Part shown: positions 1-8,504 of the stretch, piece after piece
How positions within the stretch are numbered: position 1 is the first letter of the stretch
Layout of the letters: the number at the start of each line of letters is the position of its first letter
Assembly: GCF_022965755.1 (NCBI RefSeq)
Contig: NZ_CP095187.1
Coordinates: 2,976,001 to 3,040,000, forward strand
Source: Pseudoxanthomonas sp. F37
GTDB lineage: Bacteria; Pseudomonadota; Gammaproteobacteria; Xanthomonadales; Xanthomonadaceae
DNA: 64,000 bases
Direction of reading: 5' to 3'
Program-made: the position numbers and the translations under genes
Notes under the pieces: generated by a model
Database searches by the model: none
What the model was told of the DNA's origin: nothing
What the model saw: only the letters and a program-made list of their open reading frames with translations

Positions 1-2166
1 CTCGGCGGCAACCGCGTGCTCGACGCCGGCGCCGACTGGCGCGACATCGGCAACTTCCACGCGCTCAACACCAATACCGGCACCAGCGCGGCCGATCCGG
101 CCGGCTCCACCGCCGACAAGAGCAACCCCAACCAGCAGACCCACCTGCGCACGCCGCTGGAGAGCCGCTCGCTGTTCGTCGATGGCCGCTTCGACCTCAA
201 CGAGGACATCCGCCTGCGCGGCAGCATGCTCTACAGCCAGCGCGAAGCGGCACGGCAGATTGCGGGCTATCCGTTCCAGAGCGCATCGTTCGGCCTGATG
301 ATGTCGGCCGACAGCTACTACAACCCGGTCGGCACGCACCACGGCTACGCCGCGCCGACCGCCGTCAACTTCGCCCGCCGCACGTGGGAGATCCCGCGCG
401 TGGACAAGCCCACCTCCACCACCTGGCGCTTCACCGCGGGCCTGGAGGGCAGCTTTCAGGCGGGCGGACGGTACTACGACTGGGACGTGAACTATCTGTA
501 CAACAACAACAAGGTCCAGCAGGAGAACTACGGCAACCTCAACCTGGCCCGCGTGGCGCAGGCGGTGGGCCCGTCGTTCCTCAACGCCAACGGCCAGGTG
601 CAATGCGGCACGCCCACCAGCCCCATCCCGCTGACCGATTGCGTGGCCTGGAACCCCTTCATCCCCTTCGGCCGCGCCGGCGACGGCGGCCTGACCGACA
701 ACCAGGCGCTGATCGACTTCCTGTTCCAGACGTTGAACTCGACCGGCGAAACCGAGACCGAAGCCTTCACCGCCAATCTGTCGGGCTCGCTCTTCGCGCT
801 GCCCGGCGGCGAGCTGGGGTTCGCCGTGGGCGTGGAAAGCCGCAAGGAATCCGGCCGTTTCATTCCTGACGCGATGGCGGTGACCGGCAACTCCACCACC
901 CTGTCCGCAGGTCCCACCCGCGGCGGCTATCGCGTGGACGAGCTGAATGCCGAGCTCTCCATCCCGCTGCTGGCCGACCTGCCCGGCGCGGAGGAACTGA
1001 GCTTCAGCGTGGCCACGCGCTATTCGGACTACGACACCTTCGGCGATACCACCAACAGCAAGGTCGGCTTCAAGTGGAAGCCGGTCGACTCGGTGCTCGT
1101 GCGCGGCACCTATGCCGAAGGCTTCCGCGCACCGACCATCAACGACCTGTACGGCGGGGGTTCGCAGACCTTCAGCTTCTTCACCGACCCCTGCGACACG
1201 CTGTTCGGGGCATCGGCCGGCAATGCGTCGGTCCGCGCGCGCTGCGCCCAGGACATCGCCAACGCCGACACCTACCGCCAGCTCGCACAGGGCTTCGTCC
1301 CGGCCGGATCGCCCAACTCGCAGACGCCGGTGGCGTTCTTCAACGGCTCCAACCCGGACCTGCTGCCGGAATCGTCCGAATCGAAGACGCTGGGCGTGGT
1401 GTGGAGCCCGGGATTCGCCAGCGGCCTGAACGTCAGCCTGGACTGGTGGAACATCCGTATCGAGGACACCATCGTGGCGGACACGCCCACCCAGATGCTC
1501 AACGACTGCTACATCCAGAACGATGCCGCACGCTGCGCCGCCTTCACCCGCGACCCGGTGCTCGGCTTCGTCAACAACCTGACCTTCAACGGCATCAACG
1601 CCGGTTACCGCGAAACGGAGGGCTACGACCTGGACCTGAGCTACCGCCTTGCCACGGAAGCGGCGGGCGATTTCCGGCTGGTCTGGCAGACCACCTACAC
1701 CGCGCGCGACGAGATCAAGACCGACACCAACCCCGCCACCCTGCCGCAGCAGCTGGTCGGTTACGCGACCTCGCCGGGCTTCATCGGCACGTTCCGCGTC
1801 CGCTCCAACGCCAACCTCACGTGGACCTTCGGCAGCTTCGGCGCGACCTGGGGTGCGCGCTACTACTCCTCGCAGAAGGAGACCTGCCTGTCCGCGGCGC
1901 TGTTCCCCGAGGAGTGCAGCGACCCCGGCTTCGTCGCCGCCAACCCGGCGCAGTCGCGTGCGGTACACAAACGCGGCTCGATCACGTTCAACGACATCGA
2001 GTTCCGCTGGACGGCGCCGTGGGACGCAACGATCTCGGTGGGCGCCAACAACGTGTTCGACCGCGAGGGCCCGCAGTTCTACAGCCAGCCCAGCGCCAAC
2101 GTCTCCTACCACGGCCAGTACGACATCGGCCGCTTCCTTTACATGAAATACCTGCAGCGCTTCTGA
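1..2166 (+). CDS. TonB-dependent receptor, C-terminal part (5' end outside window)
   Basis: The frame is open from base 1, so the start lies upstream; about 721 residues are visible. They look like the beta-barrel half of a TonB-dependent outer-membrane receptor: alternating aromatic/polar strands, the signature FRAPTINDLY near nt 1125-1155, and a C-terminus ending in aromatic Phe (YLQRF), the usual Omp assembly signal. Such receptors take up siderophores, vitamins or glycans using TonB energy; the sequence does not tell the substrate. Several Cys pairs (around nt 600-650, 1190-1250 and 1505-1545) could form extracellular loop disulfides. The plug domain is not in view. A terminator follows about 220 bp downstream. 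Confidence 0.9.
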   Translation, partial: LGGNRVLDAGADWRDIGNFHALNTNTGTSAADPAGSTADKSNPNQQTHLRTPLESRSLFVDGRFDLNEDIRLRGSMLYSQREAARQIAGYPFQSASFGLMMSADSYYNPVGTHHGYAAPTAVNFARRTWEIPRVDKPTSTTWRFTAGLEGSFQAGGRYYDWDVNYLYNNNKVQQENYGNLNLARVAQAVGPSFLNANGQVQCGTPTSPIPLTDCVAWNPFIPFGRAGDGGLTDNQALIDFLFQTLNSTGETETEAFTANLSGSLFALPGGELGFAVGVESRKESGRFIPDAMAVTGNSTTLSAGPTRGGYRVDELNAELSIPLLADLPGAEELSFSVATRYSDYDTFGDTTNSKVGFKWKPVDSVLVRGTYAEGFRAPTINDLYGGGSQTFSFFTDPCDTLFGASAGNASVRARCAQDIANADTYRQLAQGFVPAGSPNSQTPVAFFNGSNPDLLPESSESKTLGVVWSPGFASGLNVSLDWWNIRIEDTIVADTPTQMLNDCYIQNDAARCAAFTRDPVLGFVNNLTFNGINAGYRETEGYDLDLSYRLATEAAGDFRLVWQTTYTARDEIKTDTNPATLPQQLVGYATSPGFIGTFRVRSNANLTWTFGSFGATWGARYYSSQKETCLSAALFPEECSDPGFVAANPAQSRAVHKRGSITFNDIEFRWTAPWDATISVGANNVFDREGPQFYSQPSANVSYHGQYDIGRFLYMKYLQRF

Positions 2167-2383
2167 GCAGCGCCCGCGTCCGGACCCGCCACGGGCCGGA
2201 CGCGGGAACCGCAGGGGGTGCACATCCATCGCGCGCACGCGGTCCATGCCCGGCGCTGCGCTGGCACCACGGGCCTGCATGCGTGGCGCGATGCTGGAGG
2301 GGTCCTCCGCGCCGTCGTCTCTCTCCCGGCCAGAGCGGGCGCCAGTTCCCGGTAGAGGAACGCTCGGCCCCTCACCTGGACAT

Positions 2384-2409
2384 GCCCGGCCTGGCCGGGC
2401 GTCTTTTTA
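2384..2409 (+). terminator. Rho-independent terminator
   Basis: Perfect 7-bp stem GCCCGGC / GCCGGGC with a 3-nt loop at 2384-2400, followed by GTCTTTTT. It lies about 220 bp past the receptor stop and before the AraC-type gene, separating the two units. The rest of the 383-bp gap (2167-2549) holds the repeated ATTGGCCC motif described separately and nothing else I recognise. Confidence 0.75.
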
Positions 2410-2441
2410 TGCGGCCGGCAAGAAGGCACTTCGAGCGACGC

Positions 2442-2546
2442 ATTGGCCCCTGCGCAGGGCAGCGGATTGGCCCTCAAACGCCGCGCGAATGGCGCCTAGA
2501 GTGGCCTTGATGCCGTGCCTCCAGCGCATGCATGCAGAGGGCCAAT
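2442..2546 (+). promoter_or_regulatory. Candidate AraC-regulator operator: three ATTGGCCC copies
   Basis: The 8-mer ATTGGCCC occurs at 2442-2449 and 2466-2473 in the same orientation (24 nt start to start) and once inverted (GGGCCAAT, 2539-2546), overlapping the AGAGG ribosome-binding site of the regulator gene that starts at 2550. AraC-family proteins commonly bind direct repeats about two helical turns apart, so autoregulation with occlusion of the ribosome-binding region is a reasonable inference. Confidence 0.4.
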
Positions 2547-2549
2547 ACG

Positions 2550-3440
2550 ATGCGCACACTCCACTACAGCCTGCGGTTCGGCGACAGCCTGGATCTGTCC
2601 CGACTCCCCGGCGATGCCTTCCACGTCCTGCACGCGCGCGGACGCGGCATCCAGGTGGACGCACCCGCCGGATGGATGTCGCTGTGGTGGCCGCTGCACG
2701 GCCCGCTGGCGCTGTCCGCGACCGGCGGCCACTGGACCCTGCCCGCACGCCACATGCAGGTGTGGCGTGACGGCCCGCTGCGCTGCCGCGCACTCGGTCC
2801 GCGCGGATGGCTCGCGCTGTGCGCGCCCGCGGCCGCATGGGAACGCATGGCGCAGACCCGCGAGCCGGCGACCGGGCTGCTGCCCTGGCGCGGCCGCGCC
2901 AGCCGCGACGCGGCGGGCCTGCTGGCGCGGATAGCCCGCGACGGGCACGCCGGCGATGCGCGCGCGCCGGGCGATCCCGCCACGCTGCTGGAAGCCCTGC
3001 ATTCGGCGCTGGCCGACCTGCAGCCCGACCTGCAGGCCTGCCTGGCCCGCTGCAACGGCCGCACCCTGGCACGGCGGCAGCAGACGCTGCTGCGCCTGCT
3101 GCGCGTGCGCCATGCGATCGAATGCAACCCCGACGTGCGGCTGGACCTGGACGCGCTGTCGGGGATGGCGAACTACTCGCCCTGCCACCTCATCCGCATC
3201 TACCGCAGCGTGTTCGGGGAAACACCCACCGAGTACGCCGCGCGCCTGCGCGAGCGCCAGGCCTGGGACATGGTCAGCGGTACCGGCCTGCCGATCTGCG
3301 AGATCACCGGGATGCTGGGATTCGAGAGCCAGAGCGCCTTCTGCCGCGCGTTCAAGAACGCCTTCGGCCGCACCACCTCGGAAGTCCGTCGCCTGCGCCA
3401 GGAGGACGGCGACGAAGTGCGTCAGCCCGCGGCCGCCTGA
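2550..3440 (+). CDS. AraC-family transcriptional regulator
   Basis: A 296-aa cytoplasmic DNA-binding regulator. The C-terminal ~100 residues (about 183-283) form the double helix-turn-helix AraC/XylS domain: LDALSGMANYSPCHLIRIYR is the first HTH region, then GETPTEYAARLR, and ICEITGMLGFESQSAFCRAF is the second HTH. The N-terminal half is Trp/Leu-rich and not a recognisable cupin; the inducer is unknown. An in-frame ATG lies at 2532, but ATG 2550 has AGAGG 9 nt upstream and is preferred. It follows a TonB-dependent receptor gene across a terminator; whether it controls that receptor is not shown by the sequence. Confidence 0.85.
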   Translation: MRTLHYSLRFGDSLDLSRLPGDAFHVLHARGRGIQVDAPAGWMSLWWPLHGPLALSATGGHWTLPARHMQVWRDGPLRCRALGPRGWLALCAPAAAWERMAQTREPATGLLPWRGRASRDAAGLLARIARDGHAGDARAPGDPATLLEALHSALADLQPDLQACLARCNGRTLARRQQTLLRLLRVRHAIECNPDVRLDLDALSGMANYSPCHLIRIYRSVFGETPTEYAARLRERQAWDMVSGTGLPICEITGMLGFESQSAFCRAFKNAFGRTTSEVRRLRQEDGDEVRQPAAA

Positions 3441-3468
3441 AGGTCACGGCGCGCGCGGACCGGCGGGC

Positions 3469-4853
<1,385 letters not shown>

Positions 4854-4857
<4 letters not shown>

Positions 4858-5351
4858 GCACGGCTCCCTTCCGACGGCGCGGGTCGCTTGTCCGACCGAT
4901 GGTGTTCACGCATTTCGATGGCGGTCTTGAGCAGGCCCACCATGCCCAGGCCGAACGCGACCAGGCCCAACGACAACTGGTTCACCGCCGTCGTGTCGGC
5001 CAGGTACGCGCCGACCAGCCCGGCCATCATCGAGGCCAGCGTGTAGGAGGACAGCAGCAACAGCATCCAGCGGCCCTTGCGCGGATCCCGCCAGACCCGG
5101 CGGGACATCTCGTTCTGGGTGCGCGTGGGATCCTGCAGCGAGGACAGGCCGATGCCGATGCCCGCATACAGCAGCACGTAGTTCCAGTCGTCGAAGACGG
5201 GCGGCCAGCCTGCGGACCCGACGGCCGACACGGCCCATCCGGACTTCACCGCGTAGGCCATCGCCGCCAGCATGGCGGGGTACTGCAGGTAGCTCAACCA
5301 CTGGAAGATGTCGCGCGCGCTGGCGCGCGCAGGCGCTTGGGCGATCGGCAT
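4854..5351 (-). CDS. Uncharacterised four-helix membrane protein inside the pnt operon
   Basis: 165 aa, function unknown. Four hydrophobic segments can be seen at about residues 20-42, 62-78, 97-120 and 128-145, with a conserved-looking cytoplasmic-type stretch between helices 2 and 3 (LQDPTRTQNEMSRRVWRDPR) and a charged tail. It starts 5 bp after the pntAB stop and its own stop overlaps the pntB start (ATGA), so it is co-transcribed and coupled to the transhydrogenase genes. Classical pnt operons have no gene here. It could be an assembly or accessory factor of the transhydrogenase, but nothing in the sequence proves this. Start at MPIAQ; longer in-frame extensions run through pntAB in another frame and are not real. 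Confidence 0.8.
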
Positions 5352-5356
5352 GCGGG

Positions 5357-5653
5357 TCACTTGCCACCTGCGGGCTTGCTGCTCTTGAACATCTCCAGCA
5401 TGCGCTCGGTGACCACGTAACCGCCGGCGGCGTTGCCGGCGCCCAGCAGCACGGCGATGAAGCCGATGGCCTTCTCCAGCGCCGTGTCGGCATGGCCCAG
5501 CACCACCATCGCGCCGATCAGCACGATGCCGTGGATGAAGTTGGAGCCCGACATCAGCGGCGTGTGCAGGATCACCGGCACCCGCGAAATGATCACGTGG
5601 CCGGCGATGGCCGCCAGCATGAAGATGTACAGCGCCACGAACCCGTCGCTCAT
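5357..5653 (-). CDS. pntAB: NAD(P) transhydrogenase subunit alpha, membrane part
   Basis: 98-aa small membrane subunit, equivalent to the C-terminal domain II part of E. coli PntA. Three to four transmembrane helices: FVALYIFMLAAIAGHVIISR, then the segment containing PVILHTPLMSGSNFIHGI (hallmark of this subunit), then VVLGHADTALEKAIGFIAVL, followed by the glycine-rich LLGAGNAAGGYVVTERML. ATG at 5653 is preceded by GGGGAG three nt away; two upstream in-frame ATGs add seven residues and are less likely. First gene of a three-gene unit with the unknown membrane gene and pntB. pntAA, normally adjacent, is 1.7 kb away behind three genes on the other strand. Confidence 0.92.
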   Translation of the reverse strand: MSDGFVALYIFMLAAIAGHVIISRVPVILHTPLMSGSNFIHGIVLIGAMVVLGHADTALEKAIGFIAVLLGAGNAAGGYVVTERMLEMFKSSKPAGGK

Positions 5654-5712
5654 CCGCTCCCCCATCCTGTCCACGTTGTCGGCGCCGCCGCAGCAGGGCG
5701 GGGCGTGTCCGC

Positions 5713-5718
5713 ATCATA
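5713..5718 (-). promoter_or_regulatory. -10 element for pntAB-orf-pntB
   Basis: TATGAT on the minus strand (5718 to 5713), about 60 nt before the pntAB start. No convincing -35 box, as is usual in high-GC genomes. It would give pntAB-orf-pntB its own promoter, which the operon needs because pntAA is cut off from it. Confidence 0.4.
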
Positions 5719-5896
5719 ACCGTACCTGAACCCGCGGGGACCGCGGCGGCGGCCTGTCAACCTCCCGCCGCGTGGCGCGTTCCCTCCCACGACCTCGAGG
5801 GAGAACGATCATGCCGTACCCGTCCGACCCGTCCCCGCCGATGGCCTGCCGCCGCGCCCGGCCGGCGGGTCGCGCCTGATTCACGGCACGGGCCGC

Positions 5897-5902
5897 TAAG
5901 CT
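5897..5902 (+). promoter_or_regulatory. -10 element for leaderless sigma-factor transcript
   Basis: TAAGCT, followed by 6 nt and then GTG at 5909. The spacing puts the transcription start at or next to the start codon, and no Shine-Dalgarno sequence is present. The same geometry recurs at five other genes in this window. Confidence 0.4.
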
Positions 5903-5908
5903 GTGTTG

Positions 5909-6472
5909 GTGAGCACCGCCCCTCTCCCGTCGCCGGACATGGCGTCCCCGCCCGCACCGGTGGCGACGCTGGAGCTGTTCCTGGCCGACATCGGCCCACG
6001 GGCGTTCCGTTTCGCCGAGGCCGGGCTGCGTCATCGCGAGGATGCGCTGGACGCGGTGCAGGACGCGATGATGAAGATGCTGGCCTATGCGGACCGCCCC
6101 GCCGGCGAATGGACCCCGCTGTTCTGGAGCATCCTGCGGCGGCGCATCGTGGATCTGCAGCGCCGTGCCAGCTTCCGGCTGCGCTGGCTGCTGCCTACCG
6201 GCGACCGCGGTGAGGAAGGCCCGGTGGACTGGGCGCCCGACCTGGGCGCGGGACCCGCGCAGGCGCACGACCAGCGCGAGGCCTATGCGCACCTGGTGCA
6301 GGCGCTGCGCGCGCTGCCGGCACGCCAGCGCGAAGCCTTCACGCTGCGCGTGCTGGAAGAACTGGACGTGGCGGACACCGCTCGCGTCATGGGCTGCTCG
6401 GAGGGATCGGTGAAGACCCACCTGTCCCGTGCGCGAGACGCCCTGCAGAAGCAACTGGAGGAATTCCGATGA
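5909..6472 (+). CDS. RNA polymerase sigma factor, sigma-70/ECF family
   Basis: 187 aa from GTG 5909. Region 2 is visible as AFRFAEAGLRHREDALDAVQDAMMKML and TPLFWSILRRRIVDLQRR (about residues 25-85). Region 4 is ALRALPARQREAFTLRVLEE followed by DTARVMGCSEGSVKTHLSRAR (about 130-180). Start choice: GTG 5909 lies 6 nt after TAAGCT; alternative starts are GTG 5903, TTG 5906 and ATG 5939, none with a ribosome-binding site. Its TGA overlaps the next ATG (ATGA), linking it to a membrane partner that is probably its anti-sigma factor. The operon sits between pntAA and pntAB on the opposite strand. Confidence 0.88.
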   Translation: MSTAPLPSPDMASPPAPVATLELFLADIGPRAFRFAEAGLRHREDALDAVQDAMMKMLAYADRPAGEWTPLFWSILRRRIVDLQRRASFRLRWLLPTGDRGEEGPVDWAPDLGAGPAQAHDQREAYAHLVQALRALPARQREAFTLRVLEELDVADTARVMGCSEGSVKTHLSRARDALQKQLEEFR

Positions 6473-6858
6473 CCCCCCGTACCGATGGCGACCGCGACTT
6501 CGACGCGCAGGCCCGCAACCTGCATCGCGCGTCACTGGCGCAGATGTCGCCACAGACCCTGGCGCGCCTGCGCGCCGCCCGCCATGAAGCCCGGCGCGCC
6601 GCGCCGGCTTCCGGCGGCGCGCGCCCGTGGCGATGGATCGCCGCGACCGCGTTCACCGCCGTGCTGGCGGTGGGCGTGGGCCTGCAGTTCCTGCCGCAGG
6701 CGCCCACCGCCACCTCCCCCGGCGCGACCACGACCGCACCGCTGGCCGCGAACAATGGCGATGCGCTGGACGAAACCGCGGCCGGCACGCTGGAAGAAGA
6801 CCCCGACCTGTACCTGTGGCTGGCTTCCGCCGAGGCGCAGCCCCTTGCGATGGAGTGA
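6469..6858 (+). CDS. Single-pass membrane protein, probable anti-sigma partner
   Basis: 129 aa. N-terminal cytoplasmic part (1-50) with two Arg-rich helices (LARLRAARHEARRA), one transmembrane helix at about 53-70 (WIAATAFTAVLAVGVGLQFL), then an acidic periplasmic tail containing EEDPDLYLWLASAEAQPL. No zinc-binding HxxxCxxC motif, so it is not a classical ZAS anti-sigma factor. The role is inferred from the ATGA overlap with the sigma gene and the topology. Downstream is a DUF3106 protein, 3 bp after the stop. This sigma / small membrane protein / DUF3106 trio looks like one transcription unit. Confidence 0.75.
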   Translation: MTPRTDGDRDFDAQARNLHRASLAQMSPQTLARLRAARHEARRAAPASGGARPWRWIAATAFTAVLAVGVGLQFLPQAPTATSPGATTTAPLAANNGDALDETAAGTLEEDPDLYLWLASAEAQPLAME

Positions 6859-6861
6859 CCC

Positions 6862-7305
6862 ATGACATCCCGTACCGCCCGCCTGCTCTTCCTCGGCCTG
6901 CTGCTCGCGTCCGCCCAGGCATTGGCCCAGTCGCCGCCGCCTGCGCCCTTGCCCGCCTGGGAACAGTTGACGCCGCAGCAACGCGAAGCGTTGATCGCCC
7001 CCCTGCGCGACCGCTGGAACCGCGAACCCGAGGACCGTCCGCGCATGATGGAGCGCGCGCGACGCTGGCAGGCCATGTCGCCCGAACAGCGCGCACAGGC
7101 GCGCCACGGCATGAAGCGCTTCGAGGGCATGAGCCCGGAGCAGCGCCGGCAGGCCCGCGCGCTTTACGGGCGGATGAAGGGACTCACGCCCGAGCAGCGC
7201 ACCGCGCTGCGCGACCAGTGGAAGAAGATGACGCCCGAGCAGCGCGAGGCATGGATGCAGGAGCACGCGCCGCGGCGGCGACCGCCGCCGCCGGCAGAAC
7301 GCTGA
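6862..7305 (+). CDS. DUF3106 periplasmic protein
   Basis: 147 aa with an N-terminal signal peptide (cleavage probably after AQALAQ, about residue 23). The mature part is built from repeats of (L/M)(T/S)P(E/Q)QR: LTPQQR, MSPEQR, MSPEQR, LTPEQR and MTPEQR, each followed by a short basic helix with Trp or Met. The pattern resembles the LTxxQ motif of the Spy/CpxP envelope-stress chaperones, which suggests (inference only) a periplasmic sensing or chaperone role upstream of the sigma/anti-sigma pair. C-terminus is Pro/Arg-rich. It ends 16 bp from the convergent pntAA stop. Confidence 0.85.
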   Translation: MTSRTARLLFLGLLLASAQALAQSPPPAPLPAWEQLTPQQREALIAPLRDRWNREPEDRPRMMERARRWQAMSPEQRAQARHGMKRFEGMSPEQRRQARALYGRMKGLTPEQRTALRDQWKKMTPEQREAWMQEHAPRRRPPPPAER

Positions 7306-7321
7306 TCCGGTTACGCCCGCG

Positions 7322-8428
7322 TCAGGCCGCCTGCGCCGGTGCGTCGGAGCGTTCCGGCCACACCGTCCTGGCCAGCAGCTCGTCGTTCCAGTCGAACTGC
7401 AGCGCGCCGTCCCTGACGAACAGGGACACGAAGTTGAGCACGTTGCGGGCGTACATCTCGCTGGCGTGCACCGCACCCAGGCTGGCCAGGTTCAGCGGCC
7501 CGGCGATGGTCACGCCCTGTACGTCGTAGGTCTCGCCGGGGCGGGTGAGCTCGCAGTTGCCGCCGGTTTCCGCCGCCAGGTCCACGATGACGCTGCCCGG
7601 CCTCATGCCCGCCACCATCGCCGCGGTGATGATCCGCGGGGCCGGCCGGCCGGGGACCGCCGCGGTGCACACCACCACGTCGATGCCCTTCAGGTGATCG
7701 GCCAGGCGCTGCTGCTGCAGGGCGCGTTCGTCGTCGGTCAGCGCGCGCGCGTAGCCGCCCTCGCCGGCCGCACTGACGCCCAGGTCCAGGAACCTGCCGC
7801 CCAGCGACTCGATCTGCTCGCGCGTTTCCGGTCGCACGTCGAAACCTTCCACCTGCGCCCCCAGGCGCTTGGCCGTGGCCACGCCCTGCAGCCCGGCCAC
7901 GCCCGCGCCGACGATCAGCACCTTGGACGGCCGGATGGTGCCGGCGGCCGTGGTCAGCATGGGGAAGAAGCGCGGGGCAAGCTGCGCCGCGATCAGCACC
8001 GCCTTGTAGCCGGCCATGCCCGCCTGCGAACTCAGCACGTCCATCGCCTGCGCGCGCGTGGTGCGCGGCAGCCGTTCCAGCGGGAAATTCTGCAGGCCGC
8101 GTGCCTGCAGCGCCTCGGCGCGCGCGGGGTCGGCGGTGGGCTGGAGCACGCCGACCAGCGTGGCGCCCGCCTTGAAGCCGGCGATCGCTTCGGCGGGAGG
8201 CGACTGCACGCAGAGCAGGACATCGGCCTGCGCACGCCCTTCGCCACCGTCCACGGCGGCACCGGCATCGGTGTAGGCCTGATCGATGAAGCCGGCCCCT
8301 GCGCCCGCGCCACGCTCGACGACGACGCGCGCACCGGCGGCGATCAGCTTCTTCACCGTCTCCGGCGTGGCGGCCACCCGGCGCTCGCCGGGCGCGGTTT
8401 CCTTCAGTACCCGAACTTCGACCGCCAT
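7322..8428 (-). CDS. pntAA: NAD(P) transhydrogenase subunit alpha, NAD-binding part
   Basis: 368-aa soluble domain I. The alanine-dehydrogenase-like fold is evident: VRVLKETAPGERRVAATPET at the N-terminus, and the Rossmann motif VGAGVAGLQGVATAKRLGA at about residues 172-190. It binds NADH and donates hydride to NADP+ bound on PntB. The membrane part (PntAB) is a separate gene, as in many proteobacteria, but here it is not adjacent: three plus-strand genes lie in between. ATG 8428 has GAGGGG upstream, and a minus-strand TAGCAT (8467-8462) is a possible -10. Confidence 0.95.
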   Translation of the reverse strand: MAVEVRVLKETAPGERRVAATPETVKKLIAAGARVVVERGAGAGAGFIDQAYTDAGAAVDGGEGRAQADVLLCVQSPPAEAIAGFKAGATLVGVLQPTADPARAEALQARGLQNFPLERLPRTTRAQAMDVLSSQAGMAGYKAVLIAAQLAPRFFPMLTTAAGTIRPSKVLIVGAGVAGLQGVATAKRLGAQVEGFDVRPETREQIESLGGRFLDLGVSAAGEGGYARALTDDERALQQQRLADHLKGIDVVVCTAAVPGRPAPRIITAAMVAGMRPGSVIVDLAAETGGNCELTRPGETYDVQGVTIAGPLNLASLGAVHASEMYARNVLNFVSLFVRDGALQFDWNDELLARTVWPERSDAPAQAA

Positions 8429-8461
8429 GGCGCCCCTCGTCGTTAGGTCATCGCTGCGGCG

Positions 8462-8467
8462 ATGCTA
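8462..8467 (-). promoter_or_regulatory. -10 element for pntAA
   Basis: TAGCAT on the minus strand, with about 33 nt of leader before the pntAA ATG and a ribosome-binding site (GAGGGG) in the leader. No clear -35 box. Confidence 0.35.
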
Positions 8468-8504
8468 ACAGAGCGCGGCGGGGCCGCGCGGACGCCTGCC
8501 GCGA

